This document shows positions 1 to 5,039 of a stretch of 6,847 bases of DNA, piece after piece. This DNA is from Halobacteriaceae archaeon Tc-Br11_E2g27 (GTDB taxonomy: Archaea; Halobacteriota; Halobacteria; Halobacteriales; Haloarculaceae). The position numbers and the translations under genes were made by a program. Positions within the stretch are counted from its first letter, which is position 1, and every line of letters starts with the position of its first letter. The notes under the pieces were generated by a model. The model was not told where the DNA came from and ran no database searches. It saw nothing but the letters and a program-made list of their open reading frames with translations. The stretch lies in assembly GCA_001564135.1 (NCBI GenBank), contig LKNH01000141.1:1-6847 (forward strand), given 5' to 3'.

Positions 1-453
1 GTGGGAAATGCCCAAGAGGACGACATACAGAACGACTGGAACGTAGACGATAGAGAGGATAATGTGGATAGCGAGCATGATGAGGTAGGCATACTCAACG
101 AGTACAGGAGCTCCGACGAGTGCTTTGGTCTCGCCACCGCCGACTCGAATCATGTAGACGACGAGAAACGCCAGAATGAGCATGAACGAACTGAACATGG
201 CGATACCGTGTTTCTTGTACTCGTTGTTCATGATGTAGTAGACGCCAGCGAACAGACAGACCAGCGTGATGGAGTTGATGACGGCAATCAGGTGGGTGAG
301 AATATCCACCTGTGACTCGGAAAGCGTCGGATAGATATCGAGAACGCCAGCAAACGTCCCCACGACCAGCCCATAGCCGAGAATACTCAAAATGACGGTC
401 AATGCTACCGGGCGCTCACGAATACGATTCCTGACGGAATGTGCAACGGCCAT
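1..453 (-). CDS. DUF420-family four-helix membrane protein (C-terminus cut by window edge)
   Basis: The minus strand is open from an ATG at 453 to the left edge, giving 151 residues; the C-terminus lies outside the window. The protein starts MAVAHSVRNRIRERP and has four hydrophobic segments at about residues 17-40, 51-73, 83-103 and 119-147. Histidines lie in or next to them (H54, H82, H130, H151). Arrangement and sequence resemble haloarchaeal DUF420 proteins (YozB/CtaM family). A staphylococcal member, CtaM, is needed for function of heme A-containing terminal oxidases, and haloarchaeal copies often sit near cytochrome oxidase genes, so a role in respiratory oxidase assembly is plausible but inferred. 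The start is well fixed: it is the only ATG before an in-frame TAG at 478-480, and an AT-rich element lies about 29 nt upstream. It is divergent from the gene at 548. The plus-strand ORF over this region is its antisense mirror. Confidence 0.85.
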   Translation of the reverse strand, partial: MAVAHSVRNRIRERPVALTVILSILGYGLVVGTFAGVLDIYPTLSESQVDILTHLIAVINSITLVCLFAGVYYIMNNEYKKHGIAMFSSFMLILAFLVVYMIRVGGGETKALVGAPVLVEYAYLIMLAIHIILSIVYVPVVLYVVLLGISH

Positions 454-478
454 ATCCGTCAGTCGGGGCTGTGCAGAC

Positions 479-485
479 TATTTTC
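479..485 (-). promoter_or_regulatory. TATA-like element for the DUF420 gene
   Basis: On the minus strand this reads AAAATAG and is centred about 29 nt upstream of the ATG at 453, the spacing expected for a leaderless haloarchaeal transcript. The match to a TATA box is modest and no experimental start is known. Confidence 0.4.
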
Positions 486-490
486 TTTGG

Positions 491-510
491 ATTTTCACTT
501 TCACTTTCAG
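491..510. repeat. Tandem TTTCAC repeat between divergent promoters
   Basis: The plus strand carries three consecutive TTTCAC-type hexamers (the last reads TTTCAG); the minus strand therefore reads as repeated GTGAAA. The array fills the space between the two oppositely oriented TATA-like elements at 479-485 and 517-523. It could be an operator or activator site serving one or both genes. That role is inferred only from position and repetition. Confidence 0.5.
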
Positions 511-516
511 GCTCCC

Positions 517-523
517 TTTTAAA
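517..523 (+). promoter_or_regulatory. TATA box for the gene at 548
   Basis: TTTTAAA is centred about 28 nt upstream of the ATG at 548, the classic placement for a leaderless haloarchaeal mRNA. No Shine-Dalgarno motif precedes the ATG. An ATATG-TG-CATAT inverted repeat (538-549) overlaps the predicted transcription and translation start. Confidence 0.65.
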
Positions 524-547
524 CCATATCCGCCCGAATATGTGCAT

Positions 548-991
548 ATGTCACAGACAACACTCGATGACGACGAACTCTTCACCGAGGCGGCCTCCGA
601 AATGCGCGAGGATGTCGAATCCTCGCTCGCAGACGCCCGCGCTGCACTCCCTGATTCCGACGATATCTGGGATGTGGAGGCCGACAATACGCTTGGTGTC
701 CTGAACGCGCTCCGCTCCGCACTCGATATCGGGGATGCCGCCGACCATCTCCGCGACGCAAAGAAGTGGTATACAATGGGTGAAAAAGCGGATGCGTTCG
801 AAGATGGTGAGGACCTTGCCGAGGAGATTGAAGCGGTAGAGGAACTCTTCGGCGACATCGAGACGGCTCACGAGCAGGTCGGTGACCTGGCAAGTACGAT
901 TCCACAGCTTCGAAGCGCGCTGGAAGATGCAGAATCAACGGATGATGAAGCAGATGCCGATGCTGACGCTGATGCGGAAGCCGCTGCGTGA
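548..991 (+). CDS. Conserved acidic haloarchaeal protein, DUF5790-like
   Basis: This encodes 147 residues. The frame is open further upstream to 392, but I chose the ATG at 548 because a TTTTAAA box lies about 28 nt before it, and the upstream extension (rich in Phe, Arg and Pro) runs through the promoter and the divergent gene. The protein is soluble, strongly acidic and predicted mostly helical, with no membrane segment or signal peptide. Its central part includes HLRDAKKWYTMGEKADAF and a heptad-rich helix (about residues 95-130), which suggests a helical bundle or coiled coil. It resembles a small haloarchaea-specific family I recall as DUF5790; the family number is from memory. The tail is a low-complexity Asp-Ala stretch. 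Function is unknown. It converges on the creatininase-family gene, with 12 nt between stop codons. Confidence 0.85.
   Translation: MSQTTLDDDELFTEAASEMREDVESSLADARAALPDSDDIWDVEADNTLGVLNALRSALDIGDAADHLRDAKKWYTMGEKADAFEDGEDLAEEIEAVEELFGDIETAHEQVGDLASTIPQLRSALEDAESTDDEADADADADAEAAA
950..988 (+). repeat. Asp-Ala codon repeat at the C-terminus
   Basis: Near-identical GAT/GAC-GCN hexamers encode a run of alternating Asp and Ala that ends in Glu-Ala-Ala-Ala at the stop. It is low-complexity coding DNA; copy number could vary by slippage. The tail probably adds surface acidity rather than a fold. Confidence 0.6.
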
Positions 992-1003
992 TAACGAATC
1001 TTC

Positions 1004-1771
1004 TTATTTATCGCCTGGCCGCTCGATATCCCGCCCAGCAACCGTTTCGAGCAGCGATGCCAGATTTGACACTGCCTCTGAGTAGAGTGTCTCCCCAAGT
1101 TCGGTGGAACTCTCACTCGGCTTTCCAACGGCTCCGTTTTCGGAGAACTCGGCCGAATCATAGGCAAGGTTCACGCCGCTTTGCCACTCGCCCCACCCGC
1201 TAGCTGCACCAGCATCAGCCTCCGAGAGGCGCTCTGTCCTGACCAGTTCTGGCTGCAGGTGTCGAAGGATGCTGGTTTCGACTGGACCGCCGTGACCCAT
1301 TCCGATATCGTCGGCGTCCGAAACCTGCTCGCGAATGTCGTCCATATCCACACTATCGAACCAGGTGAAGGGAACGGTGTAGGCCGTCTCGTCCCGGGTG
1401 AGGCGGGCCCCAACCTCGCTGAGGGCGTCGACGTTTCCGCCGTGACCGTTGACAATAACGACGCGGTCCCAGCCATGGTGTGCAAGGCTTGCAACGGTTT
1501 CGCGGACGTACGAGCGGAAGGTCTCGGGCTGGACCCAGAGTGTGCCGGTAAACTGGCGGTGTTCTTCGGCGACCCCGACCGGAATCGTGGGCGCGACGAC
1601 CACCTCCGGGTCGGCCTCCGATGCACCTGCTTCGGCAATCGCTTCAGCGGTCAGGCAGTCGGTGCCGAGCGGTGCGTGTGGTCCGTGTTGTTCGGTGCTG
1701 CCGACGGGGAGGACAGCGAGGTCCGTCTCGACGCTGTCGGCGTCGGTCCACGTGGCCGCTGTGAGTTTCAT
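1004..1771 (-). CDS. Creatininase/ArfB-family metal-dependent amidohydrolase
   Basis: This 255-residue protein has the creatininase-family fold signatures. They are LPVGSTEQHGPHAPLGTD (residues 21-38; likely metal ligands E27, H29, D38), VNGHGGN (107-113; H110) and MGHGGPVETS (158-167; H160, E165). Length is normal for the family. Family members hydrolyse C-N bonds: creatininase, the archaeal formamide hydrolase ArfB of the riboflavin/F420 pathway, and the mycofactocin peptidase MftE. NGHGGN instead of creatininase-type NGHxEN, and an archaeal host, make ArfB-like deformylation of the ribosylaminopyrimidine formamide more likely than creatinine hydrolysis, but this is inference. The ATG at 1771 fits an ATTTTAAG box about 29 nt upstream. 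The winged-helix gene ends 39 nt upstream on the same strand, so readthrough from it is possible. Confidence 0.88.
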   Translation of the reverse strand: MKLTAATWTDADSVETDLAVLPVGSTEQHGPHAPLGTDCLTAEAIAEAGASEADPEVVVAPTIPVGVAEEHRQFTGTLWVQPETFRSYVRETVASLAHHGWDRVVIVNGHGGNVDALSEVGARLTRDETAYTVPFTWFDSVDMDDIREQVSDADDIGMGHGGPVETSILRHLQPELVRTERLSEADAGAASGWGEWQSGVNLAYDSAEFSENGAVGKPSESSTELGETLYSEAVSNLASLLETVAGRDIERPGDK

Positions 1772-1795
1772 ATTTCGGCTGTGGTGGGCGACTGG

Positions 1796-1803
1796 CTTAA
1801 AAT
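1796..1803 (-). promoter_or_regulatory. TATA box for the creatininase-family gene
   Basis: The minus strand reads ATTTTAAG, centred about 29 nt before the ATG at 1771, which suggests a leaderless transcript. It lies in the 39-nt gap after the preceding gene's stop, so this gene can probably be transcribed independently. Confidence 0.6.
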
Positions 1804-1810
1804 CGGCCGC

Positions 1811-2239
1811 TTATTCGGTCAGTCGAGTAATAGCCGCAACTCCCTGCGATGTCAACTCGTAGCCGCGTTCACCAAACACGGTTGTTTCGCTAATGATGCC
1901 GGCCGCCTGCAACTCACCAAGGATGCCGTGGAGGTCGCTCTCACAGAGGTCATACTGCTCGATAAGCGCCCGAACGGCAAGTGGGCCGTCCTGTTGCAGT
2001 TCAATTACCAGCCCGAGCGCACGCTCGCTGTGTGTGGCAGTCAGAAGCGTCCGTAGCTCTTCCGGAACCGCTCTTGCAGCCGTCACAAGTGGTGATTCAC
2101 CATCGAGCGGTTCGAGTTCATCGTTTGGGAGGTGAAGCTGTTCGCCGGTATCGGGATTTCGAACACGGCTCGACTCGGCGGAGCGCTTTTCGAGAATGTA
2201 GCGAGTGCCTTCTGCATCCATGACGGTCTGTCTGGTCAT
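1811..2239 (-). CDS. Two-domain winged-helix-like protein, haloarchaeal
   Basis: This 142-residue protein appears to have two parts. Residues 10-45 (GTRYILEKRSAESSRVRNP... then LHLPNDELEPL) look like a small beta-rich module. Residues 60-140 look like a winged helix: a helix with LGLVIELQQDGPLAV, a helix-turn-helix-like stretch CESDLHGILGELQAAGII (99-116), then a wing SETTVFGERGYELTSQG. The pattern recalls haloarchaeal proteins annotated only by DUF numbers. DNA binding is likely from the fold but its targets are unknown. The start at 2239 overlaps the upstream gene's stop as ATGA, indicating translational coupling; an internal Met7 (2221) is an alternative start. With the upstream membrane protein it forms a likely operon. 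Confidence 0.85.
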   Translation of the reverse strand: MTRQTVMDAEGTRYILEKRSAESSRVRNPDTGEQLHLPNDELEPLDGESPLVTAARAVPEELRTLLTATHSERALGLVIELQQDGPLAVRALIEQYDLCESDLHGILGELQAAGIISETTVFGERGYELTSQGVAAITRLTE

Positions 2240-2649
2240 TCCGAGTCACCCTGTTCGGACTTTTTGCCGTCTTCTTCGCCTTCTGCTGTTTCGAACTCCC
2301 CACGCTCGACCCGTTTTTTCCCTCGCCAACTCATGAAAAACGTGTAGGCAAAAAGCAAAAGGCCTCCAGCGAGCACCATCATTCCGCTTTCGGCCCGGAC
2401 GTCGAAAATAACGAGTAACGCACCAAGTGTGACAGCAATAATGGAAACTTTGTAGAATAATACGAGTTTCCAAAAGAGGGTCTTCAACCCGGGGGGTGCG
2501 TTCTCACTCGACAGTCCCATCGACTCATCACTGGTTTCCTCAACTGTGAGGTCTTCCGTGAGCTTGTCCGGGTCGAGGTCGAACTGCTCTAGCGGATCGG
2601 GTTCGTGGCGCTCGGGGTCGAAATTATCCGGGTCGAACGGGTCACTCAC
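2236..2649 (-). CDS. Two-helix membrane protein with acidic Asp-Pro-rich N-terminus
   Basis: This 137-residue protein starts with GTG at 2649. Residues 1-30 are an acidic low-complexity region with recurring Asp-Pro pairs (DPFDPDNFDPERHEPDP). Two hydrophobic segments follow at about 62-82 and 89-107, then a basic patch (WRGKKRVERG) and an acidic tail. The basic patch after the second helix suggests both termini are cytoplasmic, joined by a very short external turn (about residues 83-88). It resembles small haloarchaeal membrane proteins of unknown function (perhaps DUF7322; that number is from memory). Its TGA overlaps the next gene's ATG, so its partner is the winged-helix protein. The basis for GTG is that the open frame begins there and the upstream sequence is a terminator. 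No catalytic motif is visible. Confidence 0.82.
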   Translation of the reverse strand: MSDPFDPDNFDPERHEPDPLEQFDLDPDKLTEDLTVEETSDESMGLSSENAPPGLKTLFWKLVLFYKVSIIAVTLGALLVIFDVRAESGMMVLAGGLLLFAYTFFMSWRGKKRVERGEFETAEGEEDGKKSEQGDSE

Positions 2650-2670
2650 GAGTAGTGGTTTGGCTCCAAC

Positions 2671-2700
2671 GAAAAAAGCGGTTCTGCTTGCAGACCGCTC
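2671..2700 (-). terminator. Intrinsic-type terminator: hairpin followed by a T6 run
   Basis: On the minus strand, AGCGGTCTGC pairs with GCAGAACCGCT (one bulged base, AA at the loop) and is followed directly by TTTTTT. Stem bases on the plus strand are 2677-2687 and 2690-2699. It lies just downstream of the 70-aa gene's stop at 2722 and upstream of the GTG at 2649, so it probably ends the 70-aa transcript. The T run is also about 25 nt before the GTG and could form part of the next promoter. Confidence 0.65.
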
Positions 2701-2721
2701 GCCGACTGATATACGCTCGCT

Positions 2722-2934
2722 CTAGACCATCTCGGTCAGTGCAACCGCATTATCAGCCTGTACCCACGCGAGTGGCTTTTCGCTATCGTAGAGGACAACG
2801 CCGTTGTTCGCTTCATATACGCCGGTTGCATTCAGGCTCCCATCGTCCGACTGCTCGACGCTGGCTGTCGGCTCTTCATGTGTCTCGTCTTCACGCGCCG
2901 ATTCGTGCTCGTCGATTGAACGGTTGTCTGCCAT
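2722..2934 (-). CDS. Small acidic haloarchaeal protein, DUF7331-like
   Basis: This 70-residue protein starts with ATG at 2934. Residues 1-33 are highly acidic and probably disordered. Residues 36-70 form a compact conserved-looking module (GVYEANNGVVLYDSEKPLAW, then VQADNAVALTEMV) that ends at the stop. The VVLYD and AWVQADNAVAL signatures resemble small haloarchaeal proteins of unknown function that I recall as DUF7331, with moderate confidence. There is no membrane segment and no cysteine or CPxC zinc motif. It appears to be a single-gene transcript: a TATATG box lies about 33 nt upstream and a hairpin plus T6 terminator lies just after the stop. Function is not known. Confidence 0.78.
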   Translation of the reverse strand: MADNRSIDEHESAREDETHEEPTASVEQSDDGSLNATGVYEANNGVVLYDSEKPLAWVQADNAVALTEMV

Positions 2935-2963
2935 GCTCTATACATTGCCATGTCACAACATAA

Positions 2964-2970
2964 CATATAC
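2964..2970 (-). promoter_or_regulatory. TATA box for the 70-aa gene
   Basis: The minus strand reads GTATATG, centred about 33 nt upstream of the ATG at 2934, which predicts a 5' leader of only about 5 nt. The rest of the 2935-3052 gap is AT-rich (TTAATAATTAA at 3012-3022) and holds no gene I can support; the AT-rich part probably helps end the hflX transcript. Confidence 0.5.
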
Positions 2971-3052
2971 CTTGTGGAAGTGGCTGAACTCGCCACCGGC
3001 TCGTGGTTTTGTTAATAATTAATCAGTTCGTCAATCGGTTGATACTAGCAGT

Positions 3053-4375
3053 TCAGGATGGCGACGCCTGCGTATCGACGAGGGCGGTCGCTTTCGAGCG
3101 GGATTGTTCGACAATCGCTTTCCGGGCCTCGAACTCGATGAGGACCTCGTCGCCGTATTCCACGTTGGTTACGTACGCATTGTCGTGAATCCAGGAGACG
3201 ACGCTCATCGTGTCGTCGGTCATCGGCAGCACGAGTCGTTCTTCGGTCAGCGGTGGGAGTTCCTCGTCGATACGGCTTCGGAGGGTATCCAGACTTTCGC
3301 CGGTTTTCGCGCTGATGACAACTGGGTCTGGTGCCAGCGACTCAAGCGCCTCCTGTTTCTCTGCAATTTCTTCCTCGTCCACCGTGTCTGATTTGTTCAA
3401 CACTGTGACGATTGGCGCACGATTTCGCTCGTAGAGGGTATCGTGACAGGTGACGAGCTTTTCGTGAATTTCCTCAAGCGGTTCGCTCACGTCGACAACC
3501 AGCAAGACGAGGTCGGCCTGATAGACCGAATCGAGCGTGGATTTGAACGACTCGACGAGCCAGTGTGGGAGGTCGGAGATGAATCCAACAGTATCCGTCA
3601 CGAGTACGTCGCGGCGGCTTATCTCAGCTTTTCGCGTCGTCGTTCCAAGGGTCGTAAAGAGACGGTCCTCGGATTCGGCGGTGGGTTCAATGTCAGGGTG
3701 GATATCCTCGTTTTCATCTACACCCAGCTCATCCGCAAGTCGACGCAGGAGAGTCGATTTCCCGGCGTTGGTGTAGCCAGCAAGGGCAACGAGGCTAAAG
3801 CCGGATTCGCGGCGCTGTTCGCGCCGGTGCTGGTCAGTCTGTTCAATCTGTTCCAGTTCATCGCGCAGGCGAGAGATTCGGGATTTGATGTCGCGTTCCC
3901 TGCTCTCGTCGTACTCTCCGAGCCCCATGAACCCTGGTCGCTCCTCCCGCTTTGCGAGGCTGGCTTTGGCCTCAGCGCGAGGGAGTTCATACCGGAGTTC
4001 GGCCAGTTCGACCTGTAACTGCGCTTTGCGGGTTCGTGCTCGCTGGCCGAAGATTTCGAGGATGAGCCGGAAGCGGTCGATGACGCGTACGTCCTCTGGA
4101 AGTTTGTTCCCAATGTTGAACGTCTGGTAGGGTCCGAGTTCGTTATCGACGATGAGGACAGTCGCGTCGGCATTTGCTATCTGGAGGGCAAGCTCTTCGA
4201 CTTTCCCTTCCCCGAAATGGTATGCGGGGTCTTCCGTTCGGGTCTGTGTTGCGGTTTCGACCACCCGGTAGCCCGCCGCGCGCGCCAACTCAGTGATTTC
4301 CGCGGTGTCCGCGGTTCCCGAGTCAACTCGCTTTGCAACGACGGTGCGTTCACCGGTCTCAGTACGTTGTGACAC
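3053..4375 (-). CDS. hflX: GTPase HflX
   Basis: This 440-residue protein matches HflX in length and domain order. The N-terminal HflX domain (about 10-150) contains YHFGEGKVEEL and the conserved VIDRFRLILEIFGQRARTRK (98-117), then QVELAELRYELPR. A helical linker follows at about 157-190 (RERDIKSRISRLRDELEQIE). The G domain has G1 GYTNAGKST (200-208), a Thr-rich switch I TTLGTTTRK (241-249), G3 DTVGF (261-265), G4 NKSD (327-330) and G5 SAK (355-357). All nucleotide-binding motifs are intact. HflX proteins bind the large ribosomal subunit and, in bacteria, split stalled or hibernating ribosomes; the archaeal role is less clear. The start is GTG; an in-frame TAA immediately precedes it (4376-4378). 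The promoter is weak by eye (CATACAG at 4398-4404). It is divergent from the thioesterase. Confidence 0.96.
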   Translation of the reverse strand: MSQRTETGERTVVAKRVDSGTADTAEITELARAAGYRVVETATQTRTEDPAYHFGEGKVEELALQIANADATVLIVDNELGPYQTFNIGNKLPEDVRVIDRFRLILEIFGQRARTRKAQLQVELAELRYELPRAEAKASLAKREERPGFMGLGEYDESRERDIKSRISRLRDELEQIEQTDQHRREQRRESGFSLVALAGYTNAGKSTLLRRLADELGVDENEDIHPDIEPTAESEDRLFTTLGTTTRKAEISRRDVLVTDTVGFISDLPHWLVESFKSTLDSVYQADLVLLVVDVSEPLEEIHEKLVTCHDTLYERNRAPIVTVLNKSDTVDEEEIAEKQEALESLAPDPVVISAKTGESLDTLRSRIDEELPPLTEERLVLPMTDDTMSVVSWIHDNAYVTNVEYGDEVLIEFEARKAIVEQSRSKATALVDTQASPS

Positions 4376-4429
4376 TTACCTAGTTCTATGCTATCGCTGT
4401 ATGTGAATGTTGTCCCGCCAGACCAAACC

Positions 4430-4436
4430 TTGTTTA
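4430..4436 (+). promoter_or_regulatory. TATA-like element for the thioesterase gene
   Basis: TTGTTTA is centred about 28 nt upstream of the ATG at 4461, consistent with a leaderless transcript. The match is moderate. It lies in the 85-nt divergent region shared with hflX. Confidence 0.45.
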
Positions 4437-4460
4437 CCCGTTCTATCCATTCACGCAACT

Positions 4461-4907
4461 ATGGCAAGTATTAGCGATACCTATATCGAAAACCGCGAAC
4501 GGGTCCAGCCCAACGATACGAACTACCACTCGACGGCACACGGGGGAAACATCGTCAAATGGATGGACGAAGTAGGGGCAATGGCCGCAATGCGCCACGC
4601 AGGCGAGAACTGTGTGACTGCCCACATGCACCAGATAAACTTCACCCGCCCCATTCCGGAAGGTCATAACTGCCTTATCGAGGCCTACGCGTACGATACA
4701 GGCACAACGAGCATCAAAACGCGACTCGTTGCCTACCGCGAGGACCCGCGAACCGGCGAACGCGAGCAGACAACCGATTCGTATTTTGTGTTTGTTGCTA
4801 TCGATGCGGAGTATAACCCAACGAGTGTTCCGGACCTGTCAGTTGACACTGACCGTTGCCGACGACTCCGGGATGAAGCACTCGAAAACGAAAACAACCA
4901 ACACTGA
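4461..4907 (+). CDS. Single-hotdog acyl-CoA thioesterase (YciA/BACH type)
   Basis: This 148-residue protein has one hotdog domain. The signature NDTNYHSTAHGGNIVKWMDE (residues 18-37), followed by VGAMAAMRHA, is typical of the acyl-CoA hydrolase subgroup containing bacterial YciA and mammalian ACOT7. N21 and D36 are candidate catalytic residues, and HMHQINFTRPIP forms the next conserved strand. Family members hydrolyse acyl-CoA to free acid and CoA in the cytoplasm and usually assemble as trimers of dimers. Substrate length cannot be read from sequence. The frame opens at 4407, but I chose ATG at 4461 because the hotdog fold begins right after it and a TATA-like box lies about 28 nt upstream. 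It is monocistronic, divergent from hflX and convergent with the oxidoreductase gene. Confidence 0.93.
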   Translation: MASISDTYIENRERVQPNDTNYHSTAHGGNIVKWMDEVGAMAAMRHAGENCVTAHMHQINFTRPIPEGHNCLIEAYAYDTGTTSIKTRLVAYREDPRTGEREQTTDSYFVFVAIDAEYNPTSVPDLSVDTDRCRRLRDEALENENNQH

Positions 4908-5039
4908 GAGAAGTTGTAAATTCTCTTCAAGGGCAAAATGTGTAATCACGTCTGAAAAACACCCACAAAGGTAATAAGGCCCAACCACTAACCCAAAATA
5001 GTTCCTACAAGGGTAATAAATATTTTTCCTACGTAGGAA
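4908..5039. other. AT-rich convergent intergenic region with repeats and palindrome
   Basis: This spacer between two convergent stops holds no supported ORF. It contains a short stem-loop just after the thioesterase stop (AGAGAA/TTCTCT, 4907-4926) and a 13-nt near-direct repeat ACAARGGTAATAA at 4965-4977 and 5007-5019 (12 of 13 identical, 42 nt apart). The heptamer TTCCTAC occurs at 5002-5008 and 5026-5032, and inverted at 5033-5039. The T-rich stretch TATTTTT at 5021-5027 could end the plus transcript; minus-strand T-rich tracts could end the opposing one. Confidence 0.6.
5026..5039. repeat. Perfect 14-bp palindrome TTCCTACGTAGGAA
   Basis: The two 7-bp arms abut with no spacer, immediately beyond the oxidoreductase stop codon (5040-5042). 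With no loop it suits a symmetric DNA-binding protein better than an RNA hairpin. In RNA, the 3' arm could instead pair with the upstream copy at 5002-5008 across a 24-nt loop. Confidence 0.7.

Noticed and set aside
1..315. Acidic plus-strand ORF of 104 codons with haloarchaea-like composition
   Set aside because: It is the codon-aligned antisense of the DUF420 membrane protein; hydrophobic codons on one strand read as Asp, Glu, Asn and His on the other, so its acidity is an artefact.
392..547. N-terminal extension of the 147-aa protein from an ATG at 392
   Set aside because: It would run through the TATA box and the divergent gene's start, and its composition (Phe, Arg, Pro, Cys) differs from the acidic body of the protein.
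1181..2056. Long plus-strand ORF of 291 codons
   Set aside because: It lies antisense to the creatininase-family and winged-helix genes, which have clear family motifs; its own translation shows no recognisable domain and lacks haloarchaeal acidity.
2991..3010. CCAC/GTGG mini-hairpin followed by TTTTG on the plus strand, as a terminator
   Set aside because: The stem is only 4 bp and there is no plus-strand gene upstream for it to terminate.
3443..4018. Plus-strand ORF of 191 codons
   Set aside because: It is antisense to the G domain of HflX, whose five GTPase motifs are intact on the minus strand.
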